Shown: in pieces, positions 18,343 to 26,064 of the stretch | Layout: every line of letters starts with the position of its first letter | How positions within the stretch are numbered: the first letter of the stretch is position 1 | From: Tangfeifania diversioriginum | GTDB lineage: Bacteria > Bacteroidota > Bacteroidia > Bacteroidales > Prolixibacteraceae | Length of the DNA stretch: 46,123 nucleotides | NCBI GenBank assembly: GCA_945873105.1 | Contig: CAMCBW010000041.1 | Span: forward strand, 1 to 46,123 | Direction: 5' to 3' | Made by a program: the position numbers and the translations under genes | Notes under the pieces: model-generated | What the model was told of the DNA's origin: nothing | The model's input: the letters and a program-made list of their open reading frames with translations, nothing else | Database searches by the model: none

Positions 18343-19362
18343 TTATTTTAACCACATCTCAATTTTACTGTTGGTAAAAGTACTGTCAGCCTGCTTTTCC
18401 CGCTTGTGTATTTTGTACCTGATGGGAGCGACAGTTGACAGCATCTTGCAGATCTCATCAATATTTTCATCCAGGAAAGTGGCCCGGAAGACGGAAGATT
18501 TTAAAGAATCACCATGTAGTACGATCTCTGTATTGTATTTCCGCTCAAGTCTTCTTGCTATTTCAGTCATAGGAACATTTTTGAAGACCAGCAAACCATC
18601 CTTCCAACTGGTATAATTCCTTGAATCTATGTTGGATTTCACCATCTCTTTGGTCAATCTATTGAAAACCATCTGCTGATCAGGTTTTAGCTCTCCTTTA
18701 ACCTGATCATGCTTATCCAGGAGAAGAACTTTCCCGCGTTCAAGAATAACTTCAGCGGTCGTCTCATTCTCATAGGCAATTACATTGAACTGCGTGCCAA
18801 CCACCTTCACATTGAAATAGGGAGTAATCACACGAAAATCGCTGGTATGGAGATGCACAACATCAAACCAGACTTCACCGGTGACTTCAACCTTTCGATC
18901 CTTCCTGAAATTAATGGGATATTTGATCATAGAGCCACTGTTCAGCCATCCGACAGATCCATCCGGAAGTTTGAATTTGGTCCTTGATCCGAGCGGAGCA
19001 TGAATCTCTGCCCATGATTCCTCATTTTCCGGGGCATTAACGGTTATATAGGTTAGGATGGAGATGGTGATCAATGCCGGAATGATCAGTATCGCGGCAA
19101 TTTTGGAAAAGAGCCGGTAGATGGAGCTGATAGTATAGCGTTTTGGTTGATTTCTTGCTGCTATTTGCTGATGAAGGTTATCAAGAATCTTGTTTAGCCG
19201 GACATCGTGTGCAGGGGAAAACTCCGTCTCATTCCAGTCCCCTTCCATAGCGGTGATTAATTCCTTTTCCTCCTGCTGAAACCCTGACGATACAGACAAA
19301 TAGTCGTTGAAGGAATATTTGTCTGAAGTAAACCGGTCTATTTTGTCTTTTTTAGCATCCAT
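18343..19362 (-). CDS. FecR-family anti-sigma factor
   Basis: 339 aa. An N-terminal cytoplasmic part (1-85) precedes one membrane segment (about 88-108). The periplasmic FecR domain follows (SWAEIHAPLGSRTKFKLPDG, then VWFDV), and a DUF4974-type end (FKNVPMTEIARRLERKYN) closes the protein. It holds the ECF sigma factor inactive until the STN domain of SusC signals. It sits between the sigma gene and susC, the standard arrangement in Bacteroidota. Confidence 0.94.
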   Translation of the reverse strand: MDAKKDKIDRFTSDKYSFNDYLSVSSGFQQEEKELITAMEGDWNETEFSPAHDVRLNKILDNLHQQIAARNQPKRYTISSIYRLFSKIAAILIIPALITISILTYITVNAPENEESWAEIHAPLGSRTKFKLPDGSVGWLNSGSMIKYPINFRKDRKVEVTGEVWFDVVHLHTSDFRVITPYFNVKVVGTQFNVIAYENETTAEVILERGKVLLLDKHDQVKGELKPDQQMVFNRLTKEMVKSNIDSRNYTSWKDGLLVFKNVPMTEIARRLERKYNTEIVLHGDSLKSSVFRATFLDENIDEICKMLSTVAPIRYKIHKREKQADSTFTNSKIEMWLK

Positions 19363-19475
19363 GATGTCTATTATGTCCTTTTAAGTTCATTTTCCACTAT
19401 TTAAATTTAGGAAAAAATGAAAATATTTTAGTGACAAAAAATAGAACGCTAAAAATCAGGATACTACAAAAGACA

Positions 19476-20069
19476 TCAGATAGAAACAAAGAGGACAAAG
19501 AAGAGCAATCCCGCCAATTTCTCCTTTTGAAGTTCCTCCTGGATTTGCTTTTGAGCAGATGCCAACTGATTTTCTACCGTGTTGGGAGAGATCCCAAGTT
19601 CTTTGGCAATCTGTTTGACCGATAACCCGTCGTACTTCCTTTTAACAAATATTTCTTTCCGCCTTTTGGGCAAGGCCTCAATGTACTTCTCAACTTTTTC
19701 CAGGAGAAATTTATAATCAATGATCTGGTCCAGCTTATTTTCCTGCTGAAGAAGCGAATAGATCAGATCATCCTTAAAGGCATTATCCCTGGACTTTTTA
19801 AGGAAATATTTTTTGATAATGTTGTAGGCGATGGTAAAAATGTAGGAGTTGAAAGACTGGTCCGGTTTTAACCCTTCCCTTTTGTCCCAGATGTAAAGAA
19901 ATACCTCCTGGACCACCTCCTCTGCCTCTTCATTCGACTTCAGGTACTTCAATGAAAAACTGAACAATCTGGATGAGTACTTGTTGAACAGGTCATCAAA
20001 TGCCTTTATGTCGCCTTTTTGTAAGTTTTCGACGGCCAAATGATCGATATGTTTGAGCGGACTATTCAA
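19476..20069 (-). CDS. ECF RNA polymerase sigma factor
   Basis: 197 aa. Region 2 (about 20-65: LFNKYSSRLFSFSLKYLKS then AEEVVQEVFLYIWDKRE) and region 4 (about 130-180: LPKRRKEIFVKRKYDGLSVKQIA, GISPNTVENQL) are clear. It is the first gene of the PUL and probably drives susC transcription on release from FecR. A hydrophobic C-terminal tail (LAGLLFFVLFVSI) is typical of PUL ECF factors in this phylum. Confidence 0.94.
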   Translation of the reverse strand: MNSPLKHIDHLAVENLQKGDIKAFDDLFNKYSSRLFSFSLKYLKSNEEAEEVVQEVFLYIWDKREGLKPDQSFNSYIFTIAYNIIKKYFLKKSRDNAFKDDLIYSLLQQENKLDQIIDYKFLLEKVEKYIEALPKRRKEIFVKRKYDGLSVKQIAKELGISPNTVENQLASAQKQIQEELQKEKLAGLLFFVLFVSI

Positions 20070-20092
20070 TGAGTAGTTGGTTGTTTCAGAAT

Positions 20093-20100
20093 CAAAATTA
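20093..20100 (-). promoter_or_regulatory. Candidate -7 box of the ECF sigma gene
   Basis: TAATTTTG on the - strand fits TAnnTTTG and ends 23 bp before the sigma start codon. No good -33 TTTG is seen at the usual spacing, so the call is weak. Confidence 0.35.
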
Positions 20101-20408
20101 AAGAAATTATTGAGACTAACTCACACAAGGGGATAAGGCAGAAGTTTGGACTTCATCTTGTCCAATCAGGAATTGTTTCTTAAGAAGATGACCGTTTTTT
20201 TTTTGACCTCCATGACAGAAGACAAACCGGAGTTTACGATGATTATGTCTTATACGATGAAGCTACGGTTTTAAGTTTATACAATCAAGCTAAGGAGATT
20301 ATTGGCAGGATGATGAAATTGGAGCAACCCCATCCCAATAATAGTCACTTCAAAAAACACGCAAGGAAATCCGATAGGATTTGGGGGATTTTTGATGTTT
20401 TGTGGTGA
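20094..20408 (+). pseudogene. Remnant of a HEPN-domain gene (UPF0332-like C-terminal half)
   Basis: One frame reads ETNSHKGIRQKFGLHLVQSGIVS, then TAA at 20181-20183, then EDDRFFFDLHDRRQTGVYDDYVLYDEA (given in two parts because the stop splits it). The order THKG, FGLHLV-SG, then RQ-G-YDDY is the pattern of HEPN proteins paired with minimal nucleotidyltransferases. No start codon or N-terminal half is present and no nucleotidyltransferase gene is adjacent. The frame ends at 20408 in a short tail that is also found at 4778-4799. Confidence 0.7.
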
Positions 20409-20513
20409 AAAATTCTGAGGGAGATTTGATAACTTGAAGCGATATGGGGAATCTCTAACAACATAAGAGGTCTAAATTTTTCTATTCAAGCTAAACAGAG
20501 CGAAGCGTGAAAC

Positions 20514-20669
20514 TTAGCGACTTGGTAAAATACGCTCCTTTGGCCTTTTTTTATCCAAATATTCCTTTAACTGCTCAAAACTCATATCGGCAGTTTCTTT
20601 GCTTATTCTATCACGCTGTTGACGCATATATTCAACTGCATCAAACTTTTTTTTAATAGTTGTCTTCAT
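20514..20669 (-). CDS. Small basic protein, possible antitoxin partner of the PIN gene
   Basis: 51 aa beginning MKTTIKKKFDAVEYMRQQR, highly charged and helical by composition. Its ATG (20669) overlaps the end of the PIN gene by 17 bp, so the two are translationally linked. A toxin-then-antitoxin order is reversed from the usual VapBC arrangement. No known antitoxin domain is recognised, so the antitoxin role is inferred from size, charge and overlap alone. Confidence 0.65.
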   Translation of the reverse strand: MKTTIKKKFDAVEYMRQQRDRISKETADMSFEQLKEYLDKKRPKERILPSR

Positions 20670-21120
20670 AATCTATCATCTCTTTAGGTGAACGTATCTC
20701 CAATGTAGGATATCCAAGCTTCAGATTTACGGAATTATACCCATGGATTCTTTTTAAATTTACAATATGCTTAAAGTTCCAGCTTATTAGAACATCTGCT
20801 CTGTTGATTGTCGCCAATGCAATATGGACACAATCATCATTGCTGGTTTTTCCAACAACTTTTCCAACAATATATTGGTTCGCCAGATCAAAAGATTCCT
20901 GCGTAATTTCAACGAAGTCGACTAAGTCTGCCGGTAATTTTTTAATGAAGGACTTTACCCTTTCTGGAGCATTGTCCAATTCGTTTTCAGTTAATTCAGA
21001 ATAAATAATCTTAATCTTTTCGTCAACAATCTTTTCAAACAAAAGTTTGGTGAACACCTGAAATTCATCATCATAGTAGCCGCCAAAGACAGAAGTATCC
21101 AAGTAATACTTTAAAATCAT
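20653..21120 (-). CDS. PIN-domain protein (VapC-like)
   Basis: 155 aa from the ATG at 21120. A TTG-started longer version is rejected because AGAAGAGAAG directly precedes this ATG as a possible binding site and the protein then begins with the first PIN strand. The acidic residues of a PIN nuclease are visible: Asp8 (YLDTS), Glu42-Glu47 (ELTENE) and Asp95-Asp96 (NDDCVHIA), followed by ISWNFKHIVN. Expected activity is Mg-dependent RNA cleavage; family members are often toxins of type II modules. Confidence 0.8.
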   Translation of the reverse strand: MILKYYLDTSVFGGYYDDEFQVFTKLLFEKIVDEKIKIIYSELTENELDNAPERVKSFIKKLPADLVDFVEITQESFDLANQYIVGKVVGKTSNDDCVHIALATINRADVLISWNFKHIVNLKRIHGYNSVNLKLGYPTLEIRSPKEMIDYEDNY

Positions 21121-21522
21121 CTTCTCTTCTATTTTAAACAAAGATATTCAATTTTAGGGTATAGTCAAATTCTCGCTAGAAACGAGCATGGGCAAAGCCC
21201 ACAAAAGGCTATGTAAATCTATTTGCGAGTTCCATACGTACGAACAGATATTCAATTATTTACCTATCATATTTACGTGTGAAATGGGACGGCTTCTATG
21301 AGAACAGAAACCACAAAATCAAACAGATAATCAACCATGATCTGACAAAGATTCGTACCAAACTGATACTTACTACCCCTTAAACAATCTTAAATGGAAC
21401 CCACACCACCAACCTGTTCTCTGCAGGGAGTTCGACAACCTGGAGATGCTCCCTGCCGGAGGTAAACTACTCCTCCACAAACTACATAGGCTTTTCTATT
21501 GCCATTCATTCTTCCCGGATGA

Positions 21523-21659
21523 TTTGACCTCCCCCAACCTCCCGATGAATCGGGACAAGCTCTCCAAAGGAGGGGGGGGTAACGCACGGATGTTGATCCG
21601 AATGCAAATCTGAAGTCTCCCCTTTGGAGTCCCGAAAGCTTTCGGGAAGAGGGGTCAAA
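21523..21659. repeat. 137-bp palindromic element
   Basis: The arms start TTTGACC(T)CCCC at 21523 and end GAGGGGTCAAA at 21659. Each arm carries an inner palindrome (TCCCGATGAATCGGGA and TCCCGAAAGCTTTCGGGA) and CTCCAAAGG. No ORF. This is a MITE/REP-like form; similar CTCCAAAGGAG elements are common in Bacteroidota, from memory. Confidence 0.7.
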
Positions 21660-21751
21660 CAGTTGAAAAATGAGGCATTAATTCTTTCTCTTTACTTAAA
21701 ATGAGCCTCGCTGAACTTCGTTTCGTAATTATTCCCACCTCCCTCCCGCAT

Positions 21752-21812
21752 TTGTACACCAAGCCTTAGAGAATGACAAGTAACCCTTAGGGATTGTACA
21801 CCAAGCTTTAGA
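21752..21812 (+). repeat. Pair of 19-bp direct repeats
   Basis: TTGTACACCAAGCYTTAGA occurs at 21752-21770 and 21794-21812, 42 bp apart (four helical turns). It lies about 30-90 bp upstream of the NifX-like gene's promoter and could be an upstream activator site, or merely a duplication. Confidence 0.6.
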
Positions 21813-21840
21813 AGATATCCAAAAAATATTTGCCGTAATA

Positions 21841-21871
21841 TTTCATAATGAGCATATGTTCGTTACATTTG
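21841..21871 (+). promoter_or_regulatory. Promoter with operator in the spacer, NifX-like gene 22097
   Basis: TTTC at 21841-21844, then 19 nt, then TACATTTG at 21864-21871 match the Bacteroidota -33/-7 pattern. The spacer holds ATGAGCATATGTTCGT (21848-21863), an imperfect palindrome of the ATGARCA-N2-TGYTCAT class found at three other promoters here. Occupancy there would block polymerase. The leader to the ATG is about 220 nt. Confidence 0.6.
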
Positions 21872-22096
21872 CAAAAACTGAATCATTTGTCATGAAACGA
21901 ACATGTTGCTTCACAACATCCAGGAGAATGATAATAATTTCAGCAACATGGAGTTCCCTACTACCTTTAAAAGACAAATTATTATAGTATGAAATGCCCA
22001 TGAGAATATGTTCACACCAACCAAAAATGATTATGTGGGCATTAGCTTCGCTGATCTTCGATTCCATTTGGCCTTTAAAAAACAAAATATAAACAA

Positions 22097-22480
22097 ATGA
22101 AAATAGCCGTACCAGTCACTGAATTCAACCAAGTAGACAACCATTTTGGCCATTGCAACTTTTACAATGTATTCTCCGTCACAGGAGGAATTGTAACGGA
22201 TATCAAAAGAGTACCTTCTCCCCAGGGTTGTGGATGCAAATCAAATATTGCTGAGCTCCTGGCCGCCGACGGTGTCAAAGTAATGCTGGCAGGAGGCATC
22301 GGAAACGGAGCCATCAACGTACTGAATAATTCCGGTATAGCTGTGATAAGGGGATGCTCAGGTGACTCATTGGAGCTTGTCAACCTATACAATTCAGGAG
22401 ATTTGACCGACAGTGGTGAAAGTTGTCACCACCACGACCACCATCAGGCGGAAGAAAGCGGCCATCAATGCAGTCATTAG
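22097..22480 (+). CDS. NifX/NifB-C-terminal-like (dinitrogenase iron-molybdenum cofactor) domain protein
   Basis: 127 aa. The PF02579-type fold is recognised from the MKIAVPVTEFNQVDNHFGHC start and the GGIGNGAINVLNNSGIAV segment. Cysteines in GCGCKS (about 45-49) and HCN could carry a metal cluster. The tail (from residue about 108) is His- and Cys-rich (CHHHDHHQAEE), pointing to metal binding. Nitrogenase genes are absent, so a role as metal-cluster carrier of the orange-protein type is more likely. It precedes the cytochrome bd genes and has its own operator. Confidence 0.8.
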   Translation: MKIAVPVTEFNQVDNHFGHCNFYNVFSVTGGIVTDIKRVPSPQGCGCKSNIAELLAADGVKVMLAGGIGNGAINVLNNSGIAVIRGCSGDSLELVNLYNSGDLTDSGESCHHHDHHQAEESGHQCSH

Positions 22481-22575
22481 CAAACTTAAAATACTGCTTG
22501 ATAATTTATCCCTTTGGCTACCATCCAAGCAGATTTATTTGTATTTTTAACTCTCCCGAAAAGGACCTTTAACAA

Positions 22576-22785
22576 ATGAAGGAGGTTTTTCACAATATCT
22601 TTCAGTTTTACTACCAGGGTTTTAGCCACATGACCCTGGGCAAGCGGCTTTGGGCCATTATCCTCCTTAAATTGATCATCCTTTTTCTGATTCTAAAGCT
22701 GTTCTTCTTCCCCAATTTTCTGAAAACCAACTTCAGCACCGACGAACAGCGCAGCAATCACGTATTTGAACAACTCACCAAATAA
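22576..22785 (+). CDS. DUF4492 membrane protein, cytochrome bd accessory
   Basis: 69 aa with one hydrophobic segment (LWAIILLKLIILFLILKLFFF, split: residues about 26-46). The FYYQGFSHMTLGKRLW part before it is characteristic of DUF4492. It ends 6 bp before cydA, the usual location of this family. The role is unknown; an assembly or small-subunit function is inferred from linkage. Confidence 0.85.
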   Translation: MKEVFHNIFQFYYQGFSHMTLGKRLWAIILLKLIILFLILKLFFFPNFLKTNFSTDEQRSNHVFEQLTK

Positions 22786-22791
22786 GCGCAT

Positions 22792-24333
22792 ATGGAAAAT
22801 GTTGATTTTTCGCTGGTCGATTGGTCGCGGGCACAATTTGCACTGACGGCCATGTATCATTGGCTGTTTGTTCCATTGACCCTGGGACTCTCCTTCATCA
22901 TCGCCTTCATGGAAACCCTGTACGTCAGAACCGGCGATCCCGAATGGAAGCGTATTACCAAATTTTGGTTGACCCTTTTCGGCGTCAACTTTGCCATCGG
23001 GGTAGCCACCGGAATTATCCTTGAATTTGAATTCGGTACCAACTGGTCGAACTATTCGTGGTTTGTAGGCGACATCTTTGGCGCTCCATTGGCCATCGAA
23101 GGGATCATGGCCTTCTTCCTGGAGAGTACATTTATTGCCGTGATGTTCTTTGGATGGAACAAGGTAAGCAAGAAATTCCACCTCTTGTCGACCTGGTTGG
23201 TGGCCATCGGCTCCAATCTGTCTGCCCTTTGGATCCTGGTAGCCAATGGTTGGATGCAAAATCCCGCTGGGATGAAATTCAATCCCGACACAGTAAGAAA
23301 CGAAATGGTCAACTTCTGGGAGGTACTCTTCTCCCCGGTTGCCATCAACAAATTCCTTCACACCATTTCATCAGGGTATGTCCTTGCTTCAGTTTTTGTC
23401 ATCGGGGTGAGTGCCTGGTATCTCTTGAAGAACAGGGAACCGATTTTGGCAAAAAGGAGCATCGTAGTAGCAGCTGTTTTCGGCTTAATTACGACGGCTT
23501 TTGTCGTTCTTACGGGAGACGGATCAGCCCGAAACATGGCAAAATACCAGCCCATGAAATTTGCAGCCATGGAGAATCTCTATGTCGGGCAACAAAATGC
23601 CCCGCTGGTTGCCATTGGCATCCTCAAAGCTGACCCCAAAGAGGCTGCCCATAAAAAGCAGGATTTTTTGTTTGAACTGGAGATCCCAAATATGCTCTCT
23701 TACATGGCATTTCTCGATCCGAATGCCTACGTCCCGGGCATACAGGATTTGGTGCACGGCAATGCAGCGCATCAAATTCCATCCTACCGGGAAAGAAGCG
23801 AAAAAGGAAAGATTGCCATACAATCACTGGCAGCCTACAAGGAGGCCAAAAAAGCCGGGAATGATTCACTGGCAAAAAGTGCATTGTCCAGTTTTGAGGC
23901 CAATTATCCCCACTTTGGGTATGGATATTATGCAGGCCGCGACGTGCATGAACTGGTACCCAGTGTTCCCACTACCTTCTATTCTTTCAGGATCATGGTT
24001 GGTTTGGGGGTGCACTTTGGGGCACTGTTTCTGGTAGTACTGCTTTTAACGATCAAAAAGAGGATCGAAAAGAAGAGATTCATCCTCTATACGGCACTAT
24101 GGACAATTCCCCTGGCTTACATTGCCTCCGAACTTGGCTGGGTAGTAGCAGAAGTGGGCCGGCAACCCTGGGTGATACAGGATATTTTACCGGCCATCGC
24201 AGCAGTATCCCAATTGAAATCCTCCTCCGTCCAAATCACCTTCTGGATGTTTTTTATCCTCTTTACGGGTCTGTTGATAGCTGAGATCAAAATCATGCTT
24301 GCTGTCATCCAAAAAGGGCCCGACTCAAATTAA
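22792..24333 (+). CDS. cydA: Cytochrome bd quinol oxidase subunit I
   Basis: 513 aa inner-membrane subunit carrying the hemes. Heme ligand candidates are His23 (MYHWLF), the histidine in NKFLHTISSGYV (about 184) and Met in YSFRIMVGLG (about 400). GRQPWVIQ, conserved near the quinol site, is present. Oxygen is reduced to water using menaquinol. A high-affinity oxidase in an otherwise anaerobic gene set suggests oxygen scavenging. Confidence 0.97.
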   Translation: MENVDFSLVDWSRAQFALTAMYHWLFVPLTLGLSFIIAFMETLYVRTGDPEWKRITKFWLTLFGVNFAIGVATGIILEFEFGTNWSNYSWFVGDIFGAPLAIEGIMAFFLESTFIAVMFFGWNKVSKKFHLLSTWLVAIGSNLSALWILVANGWMQNPAGMKFNPDTVRNEMVNFWEVLFSPVAINKFLHTISSGYVLASVFVIGVSAWYLLKNREPILAKRSIVVAAVFGLITTAFVVLTGDGSARNMAKYQPMKFAAMENLYVGQQNAPLVAIGILKADPKEAAHKKQDFLFELEIPNMLSYMAFLDPNAYVPGIQDLVHGNAAHQIPSYRERSEKGKIAIQSLAAYKEAKKAGNDSLAKSALSSFEANYPHFGYGYYAGRDVHELVPSVPTTFYSFRIMVGLGVHFGALFLVVLLLTIKKRIEKKRFILYTALWTIPLAYIASELGWVVAEVGRQPWVIQDILPAIAAVSQLKSSSVQITFWMFFILFTGLLIAEIKIMLAVIQKGPDSN

Positions 24334-24374
24334 CCATCTTCATCCATTCTACAACCATTTAAAAATCTGGAACC

Positions 24375-25547
24375 ATGTTCGAAGCATTACCTTACCACAT
24401 TTTGCAACAATACTGGTGGATGATTGTCTCACTGCTGGGAGCCATTCTGGTATTCCTCATGTTTGTCCAGGGAGGACAGACGCTCATCTATACCATTGGG
24501 AAAACCGACGACGAAAGGACCCTGCTGATCAACCTCCTGGGACGGAAATGGGAATTCACCTTTACCACCCTGGTTACTTTTGGAGGGGCATTCTTTGCCT
24601 CCTTCCCGCTCTTCTACTCGACCAGCTTCGGCGGCGCCTACTGGGTCTGGATCCTGATTCTGTTTGCCTTCATTGTGCAGGCAGTCTCCTACGAATTCCG
24701 CAGCAAGGCCAATAATTTCCTGGGAAAGAGAACTTTTGAAACTTTTTTACTCCTCAACGGGATTATAGCACCCCTGCTGATCGGTACAGCCGTTGCCACT
24801 TTTTTTACCGGGTCGCAATTTTCAATCAACTTCACCAATATCACCCTCCTTACCGGAGACAAGATGCCTGTCATTTCTGAGTGGAAAGGTCCGGCACATG
24901 GACTGGAGGCTGCACTGAATCCACAAAATCTATTACTGGGGCTTACGGTACTGTTTCTTGCCCGCGTACTGGCACTGCTCTATTTCATGAACCGGATTGA
25001 CCATCGTGAAATGTTGGAACGGATCAAAAAGCAGTTGCTTGTCAATGCAGTCCCATTTGTCGTTTGCTTCCTTGCATTTGTGGGTTGGACACTTTTAAGT
25101 ACAGGTTTTGCAGTGAATCCCCAAAATGGCGAGGTATCTCCGGAACCATTGAAATACCTTCACAACCTGCTGCAGATGCCAATAGTCGCTTTGGTTATGG
25201 TGCTGGGCGTGGTATTGGTGTTAAACGGAATCATCCGGCCACTCCTGCAATTCGAGAAATACAGCTCCAAAGGAATCTGGAGTGCAGGCATCGGGACAGT
25301 GCTTACCGTGTTTGCCTTGTTCCTGCTGGCAGGATTCAACCATACCGCCTATTATCCATCAACTTTCGACCTCCAAAGTTCGCTCACCATACAAAATAGC
25401 TCCTCCAGCCAATATACGCTCACCGCCATGAGCTATGTATCGCTGCTGGTTCCATTTGTGCTGGCCTATATCTGGGTCGCCTGGCGTGCCATAGACAATA
25501 AAAAAATTGACTATGATGAGCTTAAAAGTGAGTCTCACCTCTATTAA
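24375..25547 (+). CDS. cydB: Cytochrome bd quinol oxidase subunit II
   Basis: 390 aa with about nine hydrophobic segments. It starts 41 bp after cydA. The pattern VQGGQTLIYTIG near the N-terminus and SYEFRSKANNF in the second loop are CydB features. It forms the heterodimer with CydA. Confidence 0.96.
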   Translation: MFEALPYHILQQYWWMIVSLLGAILVFLMFVQGGQTLIYTIGKTDDERTLLINLLGRKWEFTFTTLVTFGGAFFASFPLFYSTSFGGAYWVWILILFAFIVQAVSYEFRSKANNFLGKRTFETFLLLNGIIAPLLIGTAVATFFTGSQFSINFTNITLLTGDKMPVISEWKGPAHGLEAALNPQNLLLGLTVLFLARVLALLYFMNRIDHREMLERIKKQLLVNAVPFVVCFLAFVGWTLLSTGFAVNPQNGEVSPEPLKYLHNLLQMPIVALVMVLGVVLVLNGIIRPLLQFEKYSSKGIWSAGIGTVLTVFALFLLAGFNHTAYYPSTFDLQSSLTIQNSSSSQYTLTAMSYVSLLVPFVLAYIWVAWRAIDNKKIDYDELKSESHLY

Positions 25548-25570
25548 ATAAACCCCCAAACTCCTGAATT

Positions 25571-25690
25571 ATGTTAACTCAAATAGTCTGGTTCCTCAGT
25601 TGGCCGCTGCTAATTTTTCTCTCTTTTTATGCCATCAGCTGGACATTTAAAAAGTATTTCTCTGAAGACAAATCCGATTCTCCGAAATAA
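25571..25690 (+). CDS. CydX-like small membrane protein
   Basis: 39 aa beginning MLTQIVWFLSWPLLIFLSFY, with one membrane span and then KKYFSEDKSDSPK. It lies 23 bp after cydB on the same strand. CydX/CbdX proteins are 30-40 aa single-span subunits that stabilise the heme sites. Recognition is from size, topology and place; the sequence does not match the E. coli CydX motif in detail. Confidence 0.7.
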   Translation: MLTQIVWFLSWPLLIFLSFYAISWTFKKYFSEDKSDSPK

Positions 25691-25702
25691 TTTCAAAAAT
25701 TT

Positions 25703-25765
25703 AGTGATATTATAACGATTTAGGTGATATTATAGCGATTTATATTTTTTTGTTTTATATATTTG
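25703..25765 (+). promoter_or_regulatory. Tandem 20-bp repeat operator and -7 box of gene 25788
   Basis: Two adjoining 20-bp units at 25703-25722 and 25723-25742 differ at two positions (RGTGATATTATARCGATTTA). The 20-bp register places both copies on about the same face of the helix. TATATTTG at 25758-25765 fits the -7 box, and the ATG is 22 bp later. No TTTG -33 box is at the usual distance, so activator dependence is plausible. Confidence 0.6.
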
Positions 25766-25787
25766 CCCAACAAATTAAAACAAGAGA

Positions 25788-26033
25788 ATGTCAAACAGCT
25801 GTGAAACGGAGCCTACGCCCAAAAGCACCAAAGAGGTTTTAAAAACCTGGAAATTCTGGAAGCCTGTAACTGCCATTGCCGTTGGAAGTCTCCTTGGCTT
25901 CCTCTATTACTATTTTATAGGCTGTACCTCAGGAAGTTGCGGAATCACCAGCAATCCATACCAGAGTGCTGCCATGGGCGGTCTGATGGGCCTGTTTATG
26001 GTAAACAGTCCTTGCAGCAGAGGAAACTGTTAA
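25788..26033 (+). CDS. Small Cys-containing membrane protein (DUF6132-like)
   Basis: 81 aa, two hydrophobic segments: VTAIAVGSLLGFLYYYFIG (about 27-45) and AAMGGLMGLFMV (about 62-73). Cysteines in GCTSGSCGIT between the spans and in SPCSRGNC at the end suggest redox or metal binding at a membrane face. It has its own promoter and is followed by a thioredoxin lipoprotein, so both may act in extracytoplasmic thiol stress. Confidence 0.7.
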   Translation: MSNSCETEPTPKSTKEVLKTWKFWKPVTAIAVGSLLGFLYYYFIGCTSGSCGITSNPYQSAAMGGLMGLFMVNSPCSRGNC

Positions 26034-26064
26034 TCTGAATTACAACCAAAATCAAATAATACCA

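Larger units (their letters stand above)
21142..21840. other. Non-coding accessory spacer with decayed sequence and repeats
   Basis: About 700 bp. A frame open from about 21205 to a TAA near 21385 on the + strand (contains VKWDGFYENRNHKIKQ) and a following stretch (EFDNLEMLPAGGKLLLHKL) look like old coding remnants but match nothing I recognise. A palindromic element and a short direct repeat follow. Nothing here is a confident gene. Confidence 0.5.

Noticed and set aside
7319-20069. Horizontally moved integrative element around the PUL
   Set aside because: No integrase, tyrosine recombinase or relaxase is seen, and base composition does not obviously differ by eye.
21843-22085. 80-aa ORF on the - strand over the NifX leader
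   Set aside because: No family resemblance, and it would cover the promoter and operator of the + strand gene.
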